Source of the DNA: Alkalihalobacillus deserti
GTDB lineage: Bacteria > Bacillota > Bacilli > Bacillales > Bacillaceae_D
Length of the DNA: 64,000 nucleotides
Assembly (NCBI RefSeq): GCF_020734105.1
Contig: NZ_JAJAFR010000002.1
Coordinates: 186,001-250,000 of the forward strand
Reading direction: 5' to 3'
Shown here: positions 56,809-64,000 of the stretch, in pieces
Layout: every line of letters begins with the position of its first letter
Numbering within the stretch: the stretch's first letter is position 1
Position numbers and translations under genes: made by a program
The notes under the pieces: model-generated
The model's database searches: none
Seen by the model: the letters and a program-made list of their open reading frames with translations, nothing else
What the model was told of the DNA's origin: nothing

Positions 56809-57829
56809 GAAAAGATGGATTTTCCTGATTATTGCATTTCTTTTTCTACATTTTTATCAATTACCCTTTTATTATTCACAACCAGGTGGAGCTAAAGTTC
56901 TAGACAATGTCATTGATGTAGAAGGTGGATTCAAAGAAGAAGCAGGATCATTTATGTTAACAACTGTACAAATGGGGAAGGCAAATATCTTCTTTTATGT
57001 TTGGGCGCAGTTAAGTCCATATCGAATGCTTTATCCAGAGGAACAAATTCGGTTTGAGGGAGAAACGGATGAAGAATATCAACATCGTCAGTTGATGGCC
57101 ATGACGGGATCTCAAGAAGCCGCTGCAATTGTTGCTTATGAAAAAGCTGGAAAGTCGATTGAATTTGATTATAAAGGTGTTCTTGTCACCTCCATTATAG
57201 AAGGGATGCCAGCTTCTACGGTCTTACAAAGGGGAGATCATATTGTTGGAGTTGATGGGAATGAAATTCTCTCAGCAGAGCAACTAATTGATTTGTTGCA
57301 CGGGATGGAAGAGACAGATACGGTTGAATTATCCGTTATTAGAGATGGAAATATAGAACAAGTTGAAATTGGTTTTGCTTCTTTTCCTGAGGAAATGAAT
57401 GCACCAGATGGAAGAGTGGGCATTGGTATTTCCGCTCCTATGACAGATAGAGATGTTATCTTGAATCCGGCTGTAACGATTGATACAAGTCAAATTGGAG
57501 GACCATCTGCTGGTTTGATGTTCTCCTTAGAAATTTACAATCAACTTACTGAACAAGATATGACGAAAGGATATAATATTGCGGGGACCGGCACGCTAAA
57601 TGAAGAAGGTAAAGTAGGCAGAATTGGCGGTGCAAGACAAAAGATAGTAGCAGCAGATAAGGCTGGAGCTGATTATTTCTTCGCTCCAAATGAAGATGGA
57701 GCAAGTGACTCAAATTATCAAGAAGCACTTCTAGCAGCGGAGGATATTGGTACATCGATGAAGGTCATTCCTATTGATGATTTTGACGAAGCATTATCAT
57801 TCCTAGAATCATTGACCAAAAAAGAATAA
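56792..57829 (+). CDS. ylbL: YlbL/SepM-family Lon-like serine protease
   Basis: 345 residues: N-terminal membrane anchor (about 7-25), a PDZ domain (about 110-200; GVLVTSIIEGMPASTVLQRG, GDHIVGVDGNEI) and a C-terminal Lon-type proteolytic domain with the serine in IGGPSAGLMFSLEI and lysine in RQKIVAADKAGADYF. Faces outside. Streptococcal SepM processes a pheromone; a B. subtilis homologue helps degrade the septation inhibitor YneA. Overlaps ylbK by 17 bases. Confidence 0.92.
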   Translation: MTSRIKKRWIFLIIAFLFLHFYQLPFYYSQPGGAKVLDNVIDVEGGFKEEAGSFMLTTVQMGKANIFFYVWAQLSPYRMLYPEEQIRFEGETDEEYQHRQLMAMTGSQEAAAIVAYEKAGKSIEFDYKGVLVTSIIEGMPASTVLQRGDHIVGVDGNEILSAEQLIDLLHGMEETDTVELSVIRDGNIEQVEIGFASFPEEMNAPDGRVGIGISAPMTDRDVILNPAVTIDTSQIGGPSAGLMFSLEIYNQLTEQDMTKGYNIAGTGTLNEEGKVGRIGGARQKIVAADKAGADYFFAPNEDGASDSNYQEALLAAEDIGTSMKVIPIDDFDEALSFLESLTKKE

Positions 57830-57835
57830 TAGAAG

Positions 57836-57877
57836 AGGCTGTCACGAAGGTCAGAGATCTTGTGACAGCCTTTTCTT
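57836..57877 (+). terminator. Terminator of ylbKL
   Basis: AGGCTGTCAC (57836-57845) pairs with GTGACAGCCT (57862-57871), then TTTTCTT. Confidence 0.85.
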
Positions 57878-57949
57878 AAGGTAAATAGTAGCCAAGTGAT
57901 ATACACAAAGAATTAGATTTAACTTTAGGTTTGATAGAAAATTCTCTCA

Positions 57950-59164
57950 TTATGGAACCATAATAGGAGTACGGGTAAATTCTTGTTTCATCTCCGCTAT
58001 TTGATGTTCTTTCTTTAAAGGGGTGAGATAAACGTTTGTTATCCGTTCCTCTATCTTTGCCTGAATTCCATCTGCCTTAGCTAACTTTGTAATTAAAGGT
58101 GTATCTCGGTGTTGCTTTGTTTTATTGATATAGGTTTGTCCATTTTTTGTCATCCCTAATAGCCGGATATAGGAAGGTTTTACTGTAGCGAATGCATCCT
58201 CCATTTCGACTTTCGTTGTGTTGGTTAGAAGATGCGTTGCGAGTCGTTGAAGACGAGTCCAAGTATAACGTTTGGTTTTTAACTGTTGCATCCACTCAGA
58301 AAATGAGGATGCTGTCCGCATCTTTTCTTTTACTCGGTATTCAAGTCCTTCTTCACACTCATAAATCAATCTCAACTGATCTACATGAGTCGAGAGAACT
58401 TTATATTGTAGGAAATCAAAATAATGATCCCAAGTATGTAGAAGCGAGTAGGTTTGCTTATAGGTTGTCAGAAGTTCATATGATTGACTAGGCATAACAT
58501 GACGAATTTGCAATGGCGTTCCATTGTTTAGCGTATTACGAATGCTAGTAGCGCTAGCGATTGAGCTTGTTGTTATAGATGGATCATGATAATGAGCTTG
58601 TTGACGCAAGGTTGTTGTTGCCTTAATAGAAGATGATTGATCGTAAATCGCTTTCACATAGTGAAACCCTAGGATATTATTGGGTTCTGTTAGTTGTAGC
58701 ATTTCTTCATTCGAGTTTAATTGACTGAAAGCTTGAGATGTGGACCGTGGATAACTGTATCCAAGCTTAGAATAATCTTGAACTAATCGATCAAATTCTG
58801 TTTCATGGCTTCCCATGAAGGAAACTAAGTGTTCAAAGGCTTTAATATTTCCTGATTCACTACCAAAATTAAGGAATTCAACACCTAGATTAGTTAAAAT
58901 AGATACAGCTCCGTTCGCAAACGTTTCAGCTTTTTGGGTAGAATATATATAGGGGAGCTCAACTACAATATCAACTCCGCTAGAAAGTGCCATTTGTGTT
59001 CGAATCCATTTTGATACTATGGCTGGTTCACCGCGTTGTAAAAAGGAAGTGCTCATAACGGCTATGACTACATCTGCATTTGTCATTTTTTTTGCTTCAT
59101 TAACTTGGTAAAGATGCCCATTGTGAAAGGGGTTATATTCAACAACAATCCCAACTGCTTTCAA
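57950..59164 (-). CDS. tmcAL: tRNA(Met) cytidine acetate ligase TmcAL
   Basis: 404 residues (B. subtilis YlbM). Forms N4-acetylcytidine at the wobble base of elongator tRNA-Met from acetate and ATP. N-terminal nucleotidyltransferase-like core with EYNPFHNGHLYQ (HNGH about residues 14-17), STSFLQRGEPAIVSKWIRTQ, GVDIVVELPYIYSTQKAETF, and SIASATSIRNTL in the middle. The TTG at 59162-59164 follows AAGGTGAG at 4-5 bases and gives the standard MKAVGIVVEYNPF; the frame is open 51 codons upstream without support. Divergent from ylbN. Confidence 0.92.
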   Translation of the reverse strand: MKAVGIVVEYNPFHNGHLYQVNEAKKMTNADVVIAVMSTSFLQRGEPAIVSKWIRTQMALSSGVDIVVELPYIYSTQKAETFANGAVSILTNLGVEFLNFGSESGNIKAFEHLVSFMGSHETEFDRLVQDYSKLGYSYPRSTSQAFSQLNSNEEMLQLTEPNNILGFHYVKAIYDQSSSIKATTTLRQQAHYHDPSITTSSIASATSIRNTLNNGTPLQIRHVMPSQSYELLTTYKQTYSLLHTWDHYFDFLQYKVLSTHVDQLRLIYECEEGLEYRVKEKMRTASSFSEWMQQLKTKRYTWTRLQRLATHLLTNTTKVEMEDAFATVKPSYIRLLGMTKNGQTYINKTKQHRDTPLITKLAKADGIQAKIEERITNVYLTPLKKEHQIAEMKQEFTRTPIMVP

Positions 59165-59368
59165 TTGACTCACCTTCTTTTTATATTTTGTCTTGTATTG
59201 TCTTTGTTGGTTCGCTTTACTCTTCTTTTCTGTCATGCTACAATAAATGTCATGCTTTAAACAAGTATTAACTACACAAAGTATAGTCAATCTAGTGTAA
59301 AGAAAAAAGGTTGACATTCAAAAGGTGTAGAGATATACTTAATTTTGTTGTCTTAGAGGTGATCAGAA

Positions 59369-59884
59369 ATGAAATGGTCATTACAGCAATTATCGGTTGC
59401 CAAGCGTAAACCATTTACATTTGAAGAAACGATTGATTTGTCTAGCTTAAAAGAGTTGAATTCTGAAATTAGATCCGTATCTCCAATTAAGGTGCAAGGT
59501 GATGTCGTTTATCGCGGCTCCTTACTTACATTTGAAATTGATGTTACAGGGGAGTTAATTCTGCCTTGTTCACGAACTCTTGCAGATGTTAAGTTGCCAA
59601 TTGAATTACATGAATTTGTTTATTTTCATCCAAAGGATGAGTATTTGACAGCGAGTGTAGACCGAGATGATATTCACTTCTTTGAGGGTGAAACAGTTGA
59701 TTTAATTCCAGCTATTCAGGAATTGATTTTAGTAGAGATTCCAATTCAAGTTTTTGCGGAAGAGGATGTAGAAGGACCTGCACCTAAGTCCGGTAAAGAC
59801 TGGGAGCTTTTTAAGGAAGATGAACAAAAAAAACGGGTTGATCCTAGATTAGCCGATTTAGCAAAATTTTTTGATAAGGAATAG
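59369..59884 (+). CDS. ylbN: YceD-family protein YlbN (DUF177)
   Basis: 171 residues. YceD/DUF177 family, nearly always upstream of rpmF; implicated in 23S rRNA metabolism in other bacteria. Pattern: KWSLQQLSVAKRKPFTFEE, VYRGSLLTFEIDVTGELILP, FVYFHPKD, and the C-terminal KDWELFKEDEQKKRVDPRLA. One cysteine remains of the usual pair (LPCSRTLADV). AGAGGTGATC ribosome site. Forms an operon with rpmF. Confidence 0.92.
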   Translation: MKWSLQQLSVAKRKPFTFEETIDLSSLKELNSEIRSVSPIKVQGDVVYRGSLLTFEIDVTGELILPCSRTLADVKLPIELHEFVYFHPKDEYLTASVDRDDIHFFEGETVDLIPAIQELILVEIPIQVFAEEDVEGPAPKSGKDWELFKEDEQKKRVDPRLADLAKFFDKE

Positions 59885-59979
59885 GAAAGTCGAAGCACCG
59901 GCAAAACGTTCGGGCCTTCATTTCATATAACCAACTAAGTAAAGGTTGGAACGATTAGATTTTTAAGGAGGTGGGAATG

Positions 59980-60153
59980 ATGGCAGTACCTTTTAGAAGA
60001 ACATCTAAAACTCGCAAAAATAAGCGTCGTACTCACTACAAATTAGCAGTACCTGGTATGGTTAAATGTCCTGAGTGTGGAGAATTAAAACTAAGTCACC
60101 GTATTTGTAAAGAGTGTGGCTCTTACAAAGGCCAAGACGTGGTTAGTAAGTAA
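59980..60153 (+). CDS. rpmF: 50S ribosomal protein L32, zinc-binding form
   Basis: 57 residues: [20 protein letters not shown], then [20 protein letters not shown] with two CXXC pairs that bind zinc (the C+ paralogue). The ATG at 59980 lies 8 bases after AAGGAGG; GTG at 59971 is in the ribosome site. If a second C-minus copy exists elsewhere it would be zinc-regulated; only this one is in the window. Confidence 0.96.
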   Translation: MAVPFRRTSKTRKNKRRTHYKLAVPGMVKCPECGELKLSHRICKECGSYKGQDVVSK

Positions 60154-60169
60154 TTGAATAAGATTAATG

Positions 60170-60198
60170 AGACGAAGAAATACTCTTCGTCTTTTTTT
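60170..60198 (+). terminator. Terminator of ylbN-rpmF
   Basis: AGACGAAG (60170-60177) pairs with CTTCGTCT (60185-60192), followed by TTTTTT. Confidence 0.85.
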
Positions 60199-60349
60199 CG
60201 GTTGATAACTACCCTGTACGAAGCTTAACTTTTGTCTCCTAATTAAGCGCATAAATGAATGGGTAGATTTGATCGCAGTGAATTAATTTGATAAGACAGG
60301 AGTAAAATTGATATTGTCGAATCTAATTAAAAAAGAAAGGGTGAGTGTG

Positions 60350-61111
60350 ATGAGTAATATTGTAGTGGAACAAGAAAAAAATGGCGTAACTTGGATTCGG
60401 ATTAATCGAGAAGAAATAAGAAATGCTATAAACATAGAAGTTATGGACGAATTGAATGAAGCATTACATATTGCAGAAAAGGATGACAGTCGAATTGTTG
60501 TTCTAACAGGCACAGGAAGTCGAGCTTTTTGCTCAGGAGGAGACCTAGCTGTTTTTCAATTTTTGAAAACGAGTGAAGAAGCGTATTCTATGTTGATAAA
60601 AATGGGTGCGATATTGGAAAGAATTATGAGTTTTCCAAAGATAACGGTCGCAGCACTTAACGGAACAGCCGTGGGCGGTGGTAGTGAACTTTCTGTAGCA
60701 TGTGACTTTAGAGTTGCAGCTCCTCATGTGAAAATGGGTTTTGTACAAGGGAAATTAGGCATAACGTCCGGTTGGGGAGGGGGCACAATTCTTCTTCAAA
60801 GAATCGCAAAAGTACATGCAATGGAAATGATGCTTTCTGCACAAGTTTATGCTGTTGATGATCTGGTTCATCTAGGGGTTGTTCAGGAAATCATTTCAGG
60901 ACCATTCCGTGATGGGGTGACAAAATGGCTCAGTACATATTTATGTCAAAATGCTGGAGTGCTAAAAGCATATAAAGCGAGACTATTAGATAGTTTTGAT
61001 GTGATTTCTATTCAAAACAATATAAAAAGAGAAATTAAAGCATGTTCATTATTATGGGATACTGAGGAACATCACCAAGCAGTTAAACGTTTTCTGGCTG
61101 ATTCAAAATAA
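60350..61111 (+). CDS. Enoyl-CoA hydratase/isomerase family protein
   Basis: 253 residues, crotonase fold. First oxyanion-hole region SRAFCSGGDLAVF, second NGTAVGGGSELSVACDFRVA; the catalytic glutamate of true hydratases in the GITSGWGGG region is not obvious (FVQGKLGITSGWGGGTILLQ), so the exact reaction is uncertain. The ATG at 60350 has AAAGGGTGAG; the frame extends 14 codons further. Monocistronic by appearance. Confidence 0.82.
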   Translation: MSNIVVEQEKNGVTWIRINREEIRNAINIEVMDELNEALHIAEKDDSRIVVLTGTGSRAFCSGGDLAVFQFLKTSEEAYSMLIKMGAILERIMSFPKITVAALNGTAVGGGSELSVACDFRVAAPHVKMGFVQGKLGITSGWGGGTILLQRIAKVHAMEMMLSAQVYAVDDLVHLGVVQEIISGPFRDGVTKWLSTYLCQNAGVLKAYKARLLDSFDVISIQNNIKREIKACSLLWDTEEHHQAVKRFLADSK

Positions 61112-61184
61112 ATGTTGAATACATACTAGGATATTGGGTAATAATTTATTACTAGATATGAGCGTTTCCTAGTGCTTATTGTTT

Positions 61185-61230
61185 AGAGTTTGTTCAAATG
61201 GTAAAAAAACTATCTTTTTAAACAAACTCT
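61185..61230. repeat. Small hairpin repeat, copy 2
   Basis: AGAGTTTGTT (61185-61194) pairs exactly with AACAAACTCT (61221-61230), and the pairing continues with one mismatch for four more bases. The loop holds GGTAAAAAAACTAT, nearly the same as GGGAAAAAAACTAT in the element at 20075-20115. It lies between the enoyl-CoA hydratase gene and gerR. Confidence 0.55.
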
Positions 61231-61345
61231 CGAACATATTCTATTGAAAAATTTCAAGACAGTATACTTTTTTGCTAAATAATGAGTCTTTTAACTCTAG
61301 TAGATGCATACGTATTAGCTATATAAAACTTTGAGGAGGGATTCT

Positions 61346-61906
61346 ATGACAACGATCCGTCAAGATGCATGGAGTACAGATGAAGACTTGATTCTTGCTG
61401 AAGTTGTTCTTAGACATATAAGAGAGGGAAGTACACAACTATCAGCTTTTGAAGAAGTTGGAGAGCGTCTGTCAAGAACGAGTGCAGCCTGTGGATTTAG
61501 ATGGAATTCAGCTATTCGAAAAAAGTATGAGTCTGCTATCGCGCTAGCCAAAAAGCAACGTTCAAAAGGAAAGAAATCACAGCTTGAAGCGGTAGAATGG
61601 TCTGAAGAAAACAGTGAAGAGTTAGTTGATTCAGTTCCAGCAGTGGCTGAAGTTAAAGAAACGCTAGTAGAAAAAACACCAATGCTTAATCAGCCTCTAA
61701 CAATGGAGACAGTTTTATCTTTTTTAGAAGAATATCATGAGAATACGAAAAAACAAGTTCCCGAAGAAGAGATCGAACAACTGAGAAATGAAAACATTCA
61801 ATTACAAAGAGAACTTGAAAAGGTAAAAGAAGAGAAAAAAATAATGACAGAGGATTACCGTGCTTTGTTATCGATCATGGATCGAGCAAGGAAGTTGTCG
61901 ATATGA
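61346..61906 (+). CDS. gerR: GerR/RsfA-family sporulation transcription regulator
   Basis: 186 residues: N-terminal Myb/SANT-like DNA-binding domain (about 1-65; QDAWSTDEDLILAEVVLRHI and SACGFRWNSAI-like AACGFRWNSAIRKKYE), a Lys-rich then acidic linker, and a C-terminal coiled coil (about 145-180, EEEIEQLRNENIQLQRELEK). B. subtilis YlbO was renamed GerR, a sigma-E-dependent regulator of mother-cell genes. The ATG at 61346 follows GAGGAGGG. Confidence 0.9.
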   Translation: MTTIRQDAWSTDEDLILAEVVLRHIREGSTQLSAFEEVGERLSRTSAACGFRWNSAIRKKYESAIALAKKQRSKGKKSQLEAVEWSEENSEELVDSVPAVAEVKETLVEKTPMLNQPLTMETVLSFLEEYHENTKKQVPEEEIEQLRNENIQLQRELEKVKEEKKIMTEDYRALLSIMDRARKLSI

Positions 61907-61913
61907 ATCTGAT

Positions 61914-61953
61914 AAAAAGACAGATGACATCGTTAAATGTCATCTGTCTTTTT
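61914..61953. terminator. Bidirectional terminator gerR / ylbP
   Basis: AAAAAGACAGATGACAT (61914-61930) is fully complementary to ATGTCATCTGTCTTTTT (61937-61953), 6-base loop. Confidence 0.88.
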
Positions 61954-62473
61954 ATTTATTGGTCTCATCTGATGCTTCTACATTTATAGGCTCTTGTTCC
62001 TTATTCTGTTCATGAACTCCGGCAGGATACCAAACAAAAGGACTCTCGCCACGGTCTCTTGATTCGTGGTAGGTTGTCGGCTCAAACCCCAAATGGCTCC
62101 AAAATTCACTCGAACCTTGTCTGGCATTTGTTTTAACGGGAAGGTTAAAAGACTTAGCAAAGTTGACAAGTGCTTTCCCATATCCTTGTTTGCGGTAAGG
62201 TTCAAGTACTTCGAGTTTCCATAGCTCAAAATAATCTTGAGGTGGATCAAAATAACGGTCAAATTTCCCTTCGATTTGATATAAACTCATTCTAGCTACA
62301 AGTTTATTTCCATAATAAATTCCGTAAAAAGGCGATTTGCTGTCATTTTCAATGATATTAGCCTCTAAATCCCCTTTCATCGAAAGTTCAGCAGCTCCGA
62401 ATTCACGAAAATTCTTAAACTCTTCTAGCGTTTTATAATTCACAAGTAAACGTTTAACTTCATAGTTGTTCAT
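61952..62473 (-). CDS. ylbP: GNAT-family N-acetyltransferase YlbP
   Basis: 173 residues with a GNAT fold: YGIYYGNKLVARMSLYQIEG, KLEVLEPYRKQGYGKALVNF (acetyl-CoA binding R-x-x-G-x-G, YRKQGYG) and TNARQGSSEFWSHLGFEPTT. Acetylates an unknown substrate. The position between gerR and panE matches B. subtilis ylbP. AAAGGGGAAG precedes ATG. Convergent with gerR. Confidence 0.9.
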   Translation of the reverse strand: MNNYEVKRLLVNYKTLEEFKNFREFGAAELSMKGDLEANIIENDSKSPFYGIYYGNKLVARMSLYQIEGKFDRYFDPPQDYFELWKLEVLEPYRKQGYGKALVNFAKSFNLPVKTNARQGSSEFWSHLGFEPTTYHESRDRGESPFVWYPAGVHEQNKEQEPINVEASDETNK

Positions 62474-62641
62474 GTTTTACTTCCCCTTTCAAAGAGCATT
62501 ATACATTTATTTTACTACAATTTTTCTTGTGAACGTTAAAATTACGAAAAAAAATTTTTAGATGCCAAAAAATTGGTTAAATAATCGTAAGTTTTATATG
62601 ATATTGTGGTACAATTTTCTTAAAATTAAGGAGTGTTACTT

Positions 62642-63565
62642 GTGAGAGTTGTGATGATAGGTTCAGGTTCAATAGGAATGTTAGTAACATTCTATTTATT
62701 AAAAAAAGGACAGCATATATCGTTATTCACTAATCGGCAGGAACAAGCAAAGGTCTTAAATGAAAAAGGTATTCACCTTATCTTACAAGGTCAGGAAAAA
62801 GAGAATGTGCGTGTTTCCGCAGGTGCGTTTTTAGACATACAGTCTAATGAGCCGATTGACCTCTTAATTTTAGCTGTGAAATCATATCAAGTAAAAGGTG
62901 TACTGTCAGACTTAAAAGAGTTACATATAGATGTCCGTGCTATTTTATTCTTACAAAATGGTATGGCTCATACAGAGTTGATCCCTTCGTTAGAAATTCC
63001 TGAAATTGCAGTGGCGGTTGTTGAACATGGTGCTATAAGGGAAAATGATTTTACTGTTCACCATACCGGAATTGGCCAGGTGAAGTGGTCATACGTTCGT
63101 GAAGGGCAGGGGAAGATTCAATCTCTTCTTTCAAATAGTTCACAAGTACATTTTACAATCTCCTACGAAGAACAGTGGACTCGGGTGCTAGAACAGAAAT
63201 TGATTGTCAATGCATGTGTGAATCCGTTAACGGGACTTTTGGAAATTAAAAACGGAGAGTTGTTAAATAACAGTTATTGCTTCTCGATGTTGAATATGGT
63301 CTTTAAAGAGGTAATGATGATTCTCAATCTTGATCATGCAAATGAAATATGGAATCATGTAAAAGATGTTTGCGCGAAAACAGCAGAAAACGATTCGTCT
63401 ATGTTGTTAGATTTGAAACAAAACCGTAAGACGGAAATTGATAGTATCGTTGGCTATCTAATACGAAGAGCAAAGGAGCAGAATCAAGAGGCTATTATTT
63501 TACCTTTTCTACTCCAAGGTATTCTTGCAAAAGAAATGAAAGTGGAGGGGAATGAAATTGAGTAA
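62642..63565 (+). CDS. panE: 2-dehydropantoate 2-reductase (ketopantoate reductase)
   Basis: 307 residues (B. subtilis YlbQ). NADPH-dependent reduction of ketopantoate to pantoate in pantothenate/CoA synthesis. Rossmann motif IGSGSIG (residues 6-12), the ILAVKSYQV region, catalytic lysine in EQKLIVNACVNPLTGLLEIK, and C-terminal SSMLLDLKQNRKTEIDSIVG with the substrate-binding S/D/E set. The GTG at 62642 lies 8 bases from AAGGAG; the GTG at 62633 is inside the ribosome site. Shares function with coaD of this window in CoA synthesis. Confidence 0.92.
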   Translation: MRVVMIGSGSIGMLVTFYLLKKGQHISLFTNRQEQAKVLNEKGIHLILQGQEKENVRVSAGAFLDIQSNEPIDLLILAVKSYQVKGVLSDLKELHIDVRAILFLQNGMAHTELIPSLEIPEIAVAVVEHGAIRENDFTVHHTGIGQVKWSYVREGQGKIQSLLSNSSQVHFTISYEEQWTRVLEQKLIVNACVNPLTGLLEIKNGELLNNSYCFSMLNMVFKEVMMILNLDHANEIWNHVKDVCAKTAENDSSMLLDLKQNRKTEIDSIVGYLIRRAKEQNQEAIILPFLLQGILAKEMKVEGNEIE

Positions 63566-63941
63566 TCTATTTGCTTGGTTTGTTGCAACCGTTGTTACCA
63601 TACCCCTGCTAGGTTGGTATCTTATATACATTACAACTGTTAAAGTATCAAAAAATAAATCGAGATCTATTAGACTTGCATCTGATTGGACAACGGTTCT
63701 TTTTATGGTTGCTGTTTATTTTATTATGATTGAATTATGGGCCAAGTCTTTTCTTTGGGTCATTTTAGCTGTTTTCTTCTTCATAGCTCTTCTATTTACA
63801 TGGATACACTGGAAATTGTCTGGCGATATTCATGTCGGAAAATTATTTAGAGGGATTTGGCGTTTTAATTTCTTATTATTCTTATGCATCTATGTATTAT
63901 TAAGTGGGTATGGGTTGATATCAAGAATATTAAGCTCATAA
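63558..63941 (+). CDS. DUF3397 membrane protein
   Basis: 127 residues with four membrane segments (about 5-24, 44-60, 65-82, 100-120). DUF3397 family, found beside panE and upstream of bshC in Bacillus. Function unknown. The TTG at 63558 is 7 bases after GAGGGG; the ATG at 63552, overlapping the panE end, is an alternative too close to the ribosome site. Overlaps or abuts panE, so translationally coupled. Confidence 0.8.
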   Translation: MSNLFAWFVATVVTIPLLGWYLIYITTVKVSKNKSRSIRLASDWTTVLFMVAVYFIMIELWAKSFLWVILAVFFFIALLFTWIHWKLSGDIHVGKLFRGIWRFNFLLFLCIYVLLSGYGLISRILSS

Positions 63942-64000
63942 CAGCACGTAACACTTGGTCATTTACTTATTCTTTGCTATGATGAATAAGAATTTAGTAA

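Overview
The window is a chromosomal segment of a low-GC Gram-positive bacterium of the Bacillaceae. Gene content and order follow Bacillus subtilis closely: rnjA-rpoY-def-ykyA-pdhABCD, then slp, sr1, speA, yktAB, suhB; then ylaF-typA-ylaH-ylaI-ylaL-phoH-glsA-ylaN-pycA-ctaABCDEF; then ylbC-D-E-F-G-rsmD-coaD-ylbJ-K-L-tmcAL-ylbN-rpmF-gerR-ylbP-panE. Strong GGAGG ribosome sites, many TTG/GTG starts and several sporulation genes (yjcZ, ylbD, ylbJ, gerR) fit an endospore former. A BCCT-type solute transporter and sequence features shared with alkaliphilic relatives suggest, as inference only, a genus such as Alkalihalobacillus or Halalkalibacter.

Layout. 1-2600 (minus): RNase J1 (cut by the window edge), RNA polymerase epsilon, peptide deformylase, a small YjcZ sporulation peptide. 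2856-8840 (plus): a YkyA lipoprotein and the four-gene pyruvate dehydrogenase operon with its own sigma-A-type promoter and a long leader. 9099-15420: a thioredoxin-like lipoprotein, BCCT transporter, FUSC-type exporter, two cell-wall lipoproteins (polysaccharide deacetylase, M23 peptidase) and a GAF protein; most of these separate slp from sr1, which are close together in B. subtilis. 15500-15790: an SR1-type dual-function RNA encoding the SR1P peptide, with CcpN-like operator sequences. 15851-24980: speA, a nitronate-monooxygenase-like flavoenzyme, yktA/B, suhB, a beta-hydroxyacid dehydrogenase, typA and yla genes. 25138-31000: ylaL, phoH, a decayed IS150-type element, an uncharacterised gene, glutaminase, ylaN. 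31062-42300: pyruvate carboxylase and the caa3 cytochrome oxidase locus with heme O/A synthases, a DUF420 protein and a His-rich FixH-like lipoprotein. 42377-49942: transporter, lipoproteins, CAP protein YlbC, thioesterase, YlbD/E, an ATP-grasp enzyme, UV endonuclease. 50001-63941: the ylbF-to-panE block and a DUF3397 membrane protein.

How it fits together: the core is central carbon and respiratory metabolism (PDH feeds acetyl-CoA, PycA refills oxaloacetate, ctaA-F builds the terminal oxidase), linked to RNA turnover (RNase J1, RicF, SR1) and translation housekeeping (Def, TmcAL, RsmD, L32). No tRNA, rRNA, CRISPR array, prophage or defence system was seen. The least explained signals are intergenic: a compact multi-hairpin RNA with a perfect minus-strand terminator beside rsmD (53117-53265), the SR1-type locus, short unlisted reading frames, and a small hairpin repeat present at least twice.
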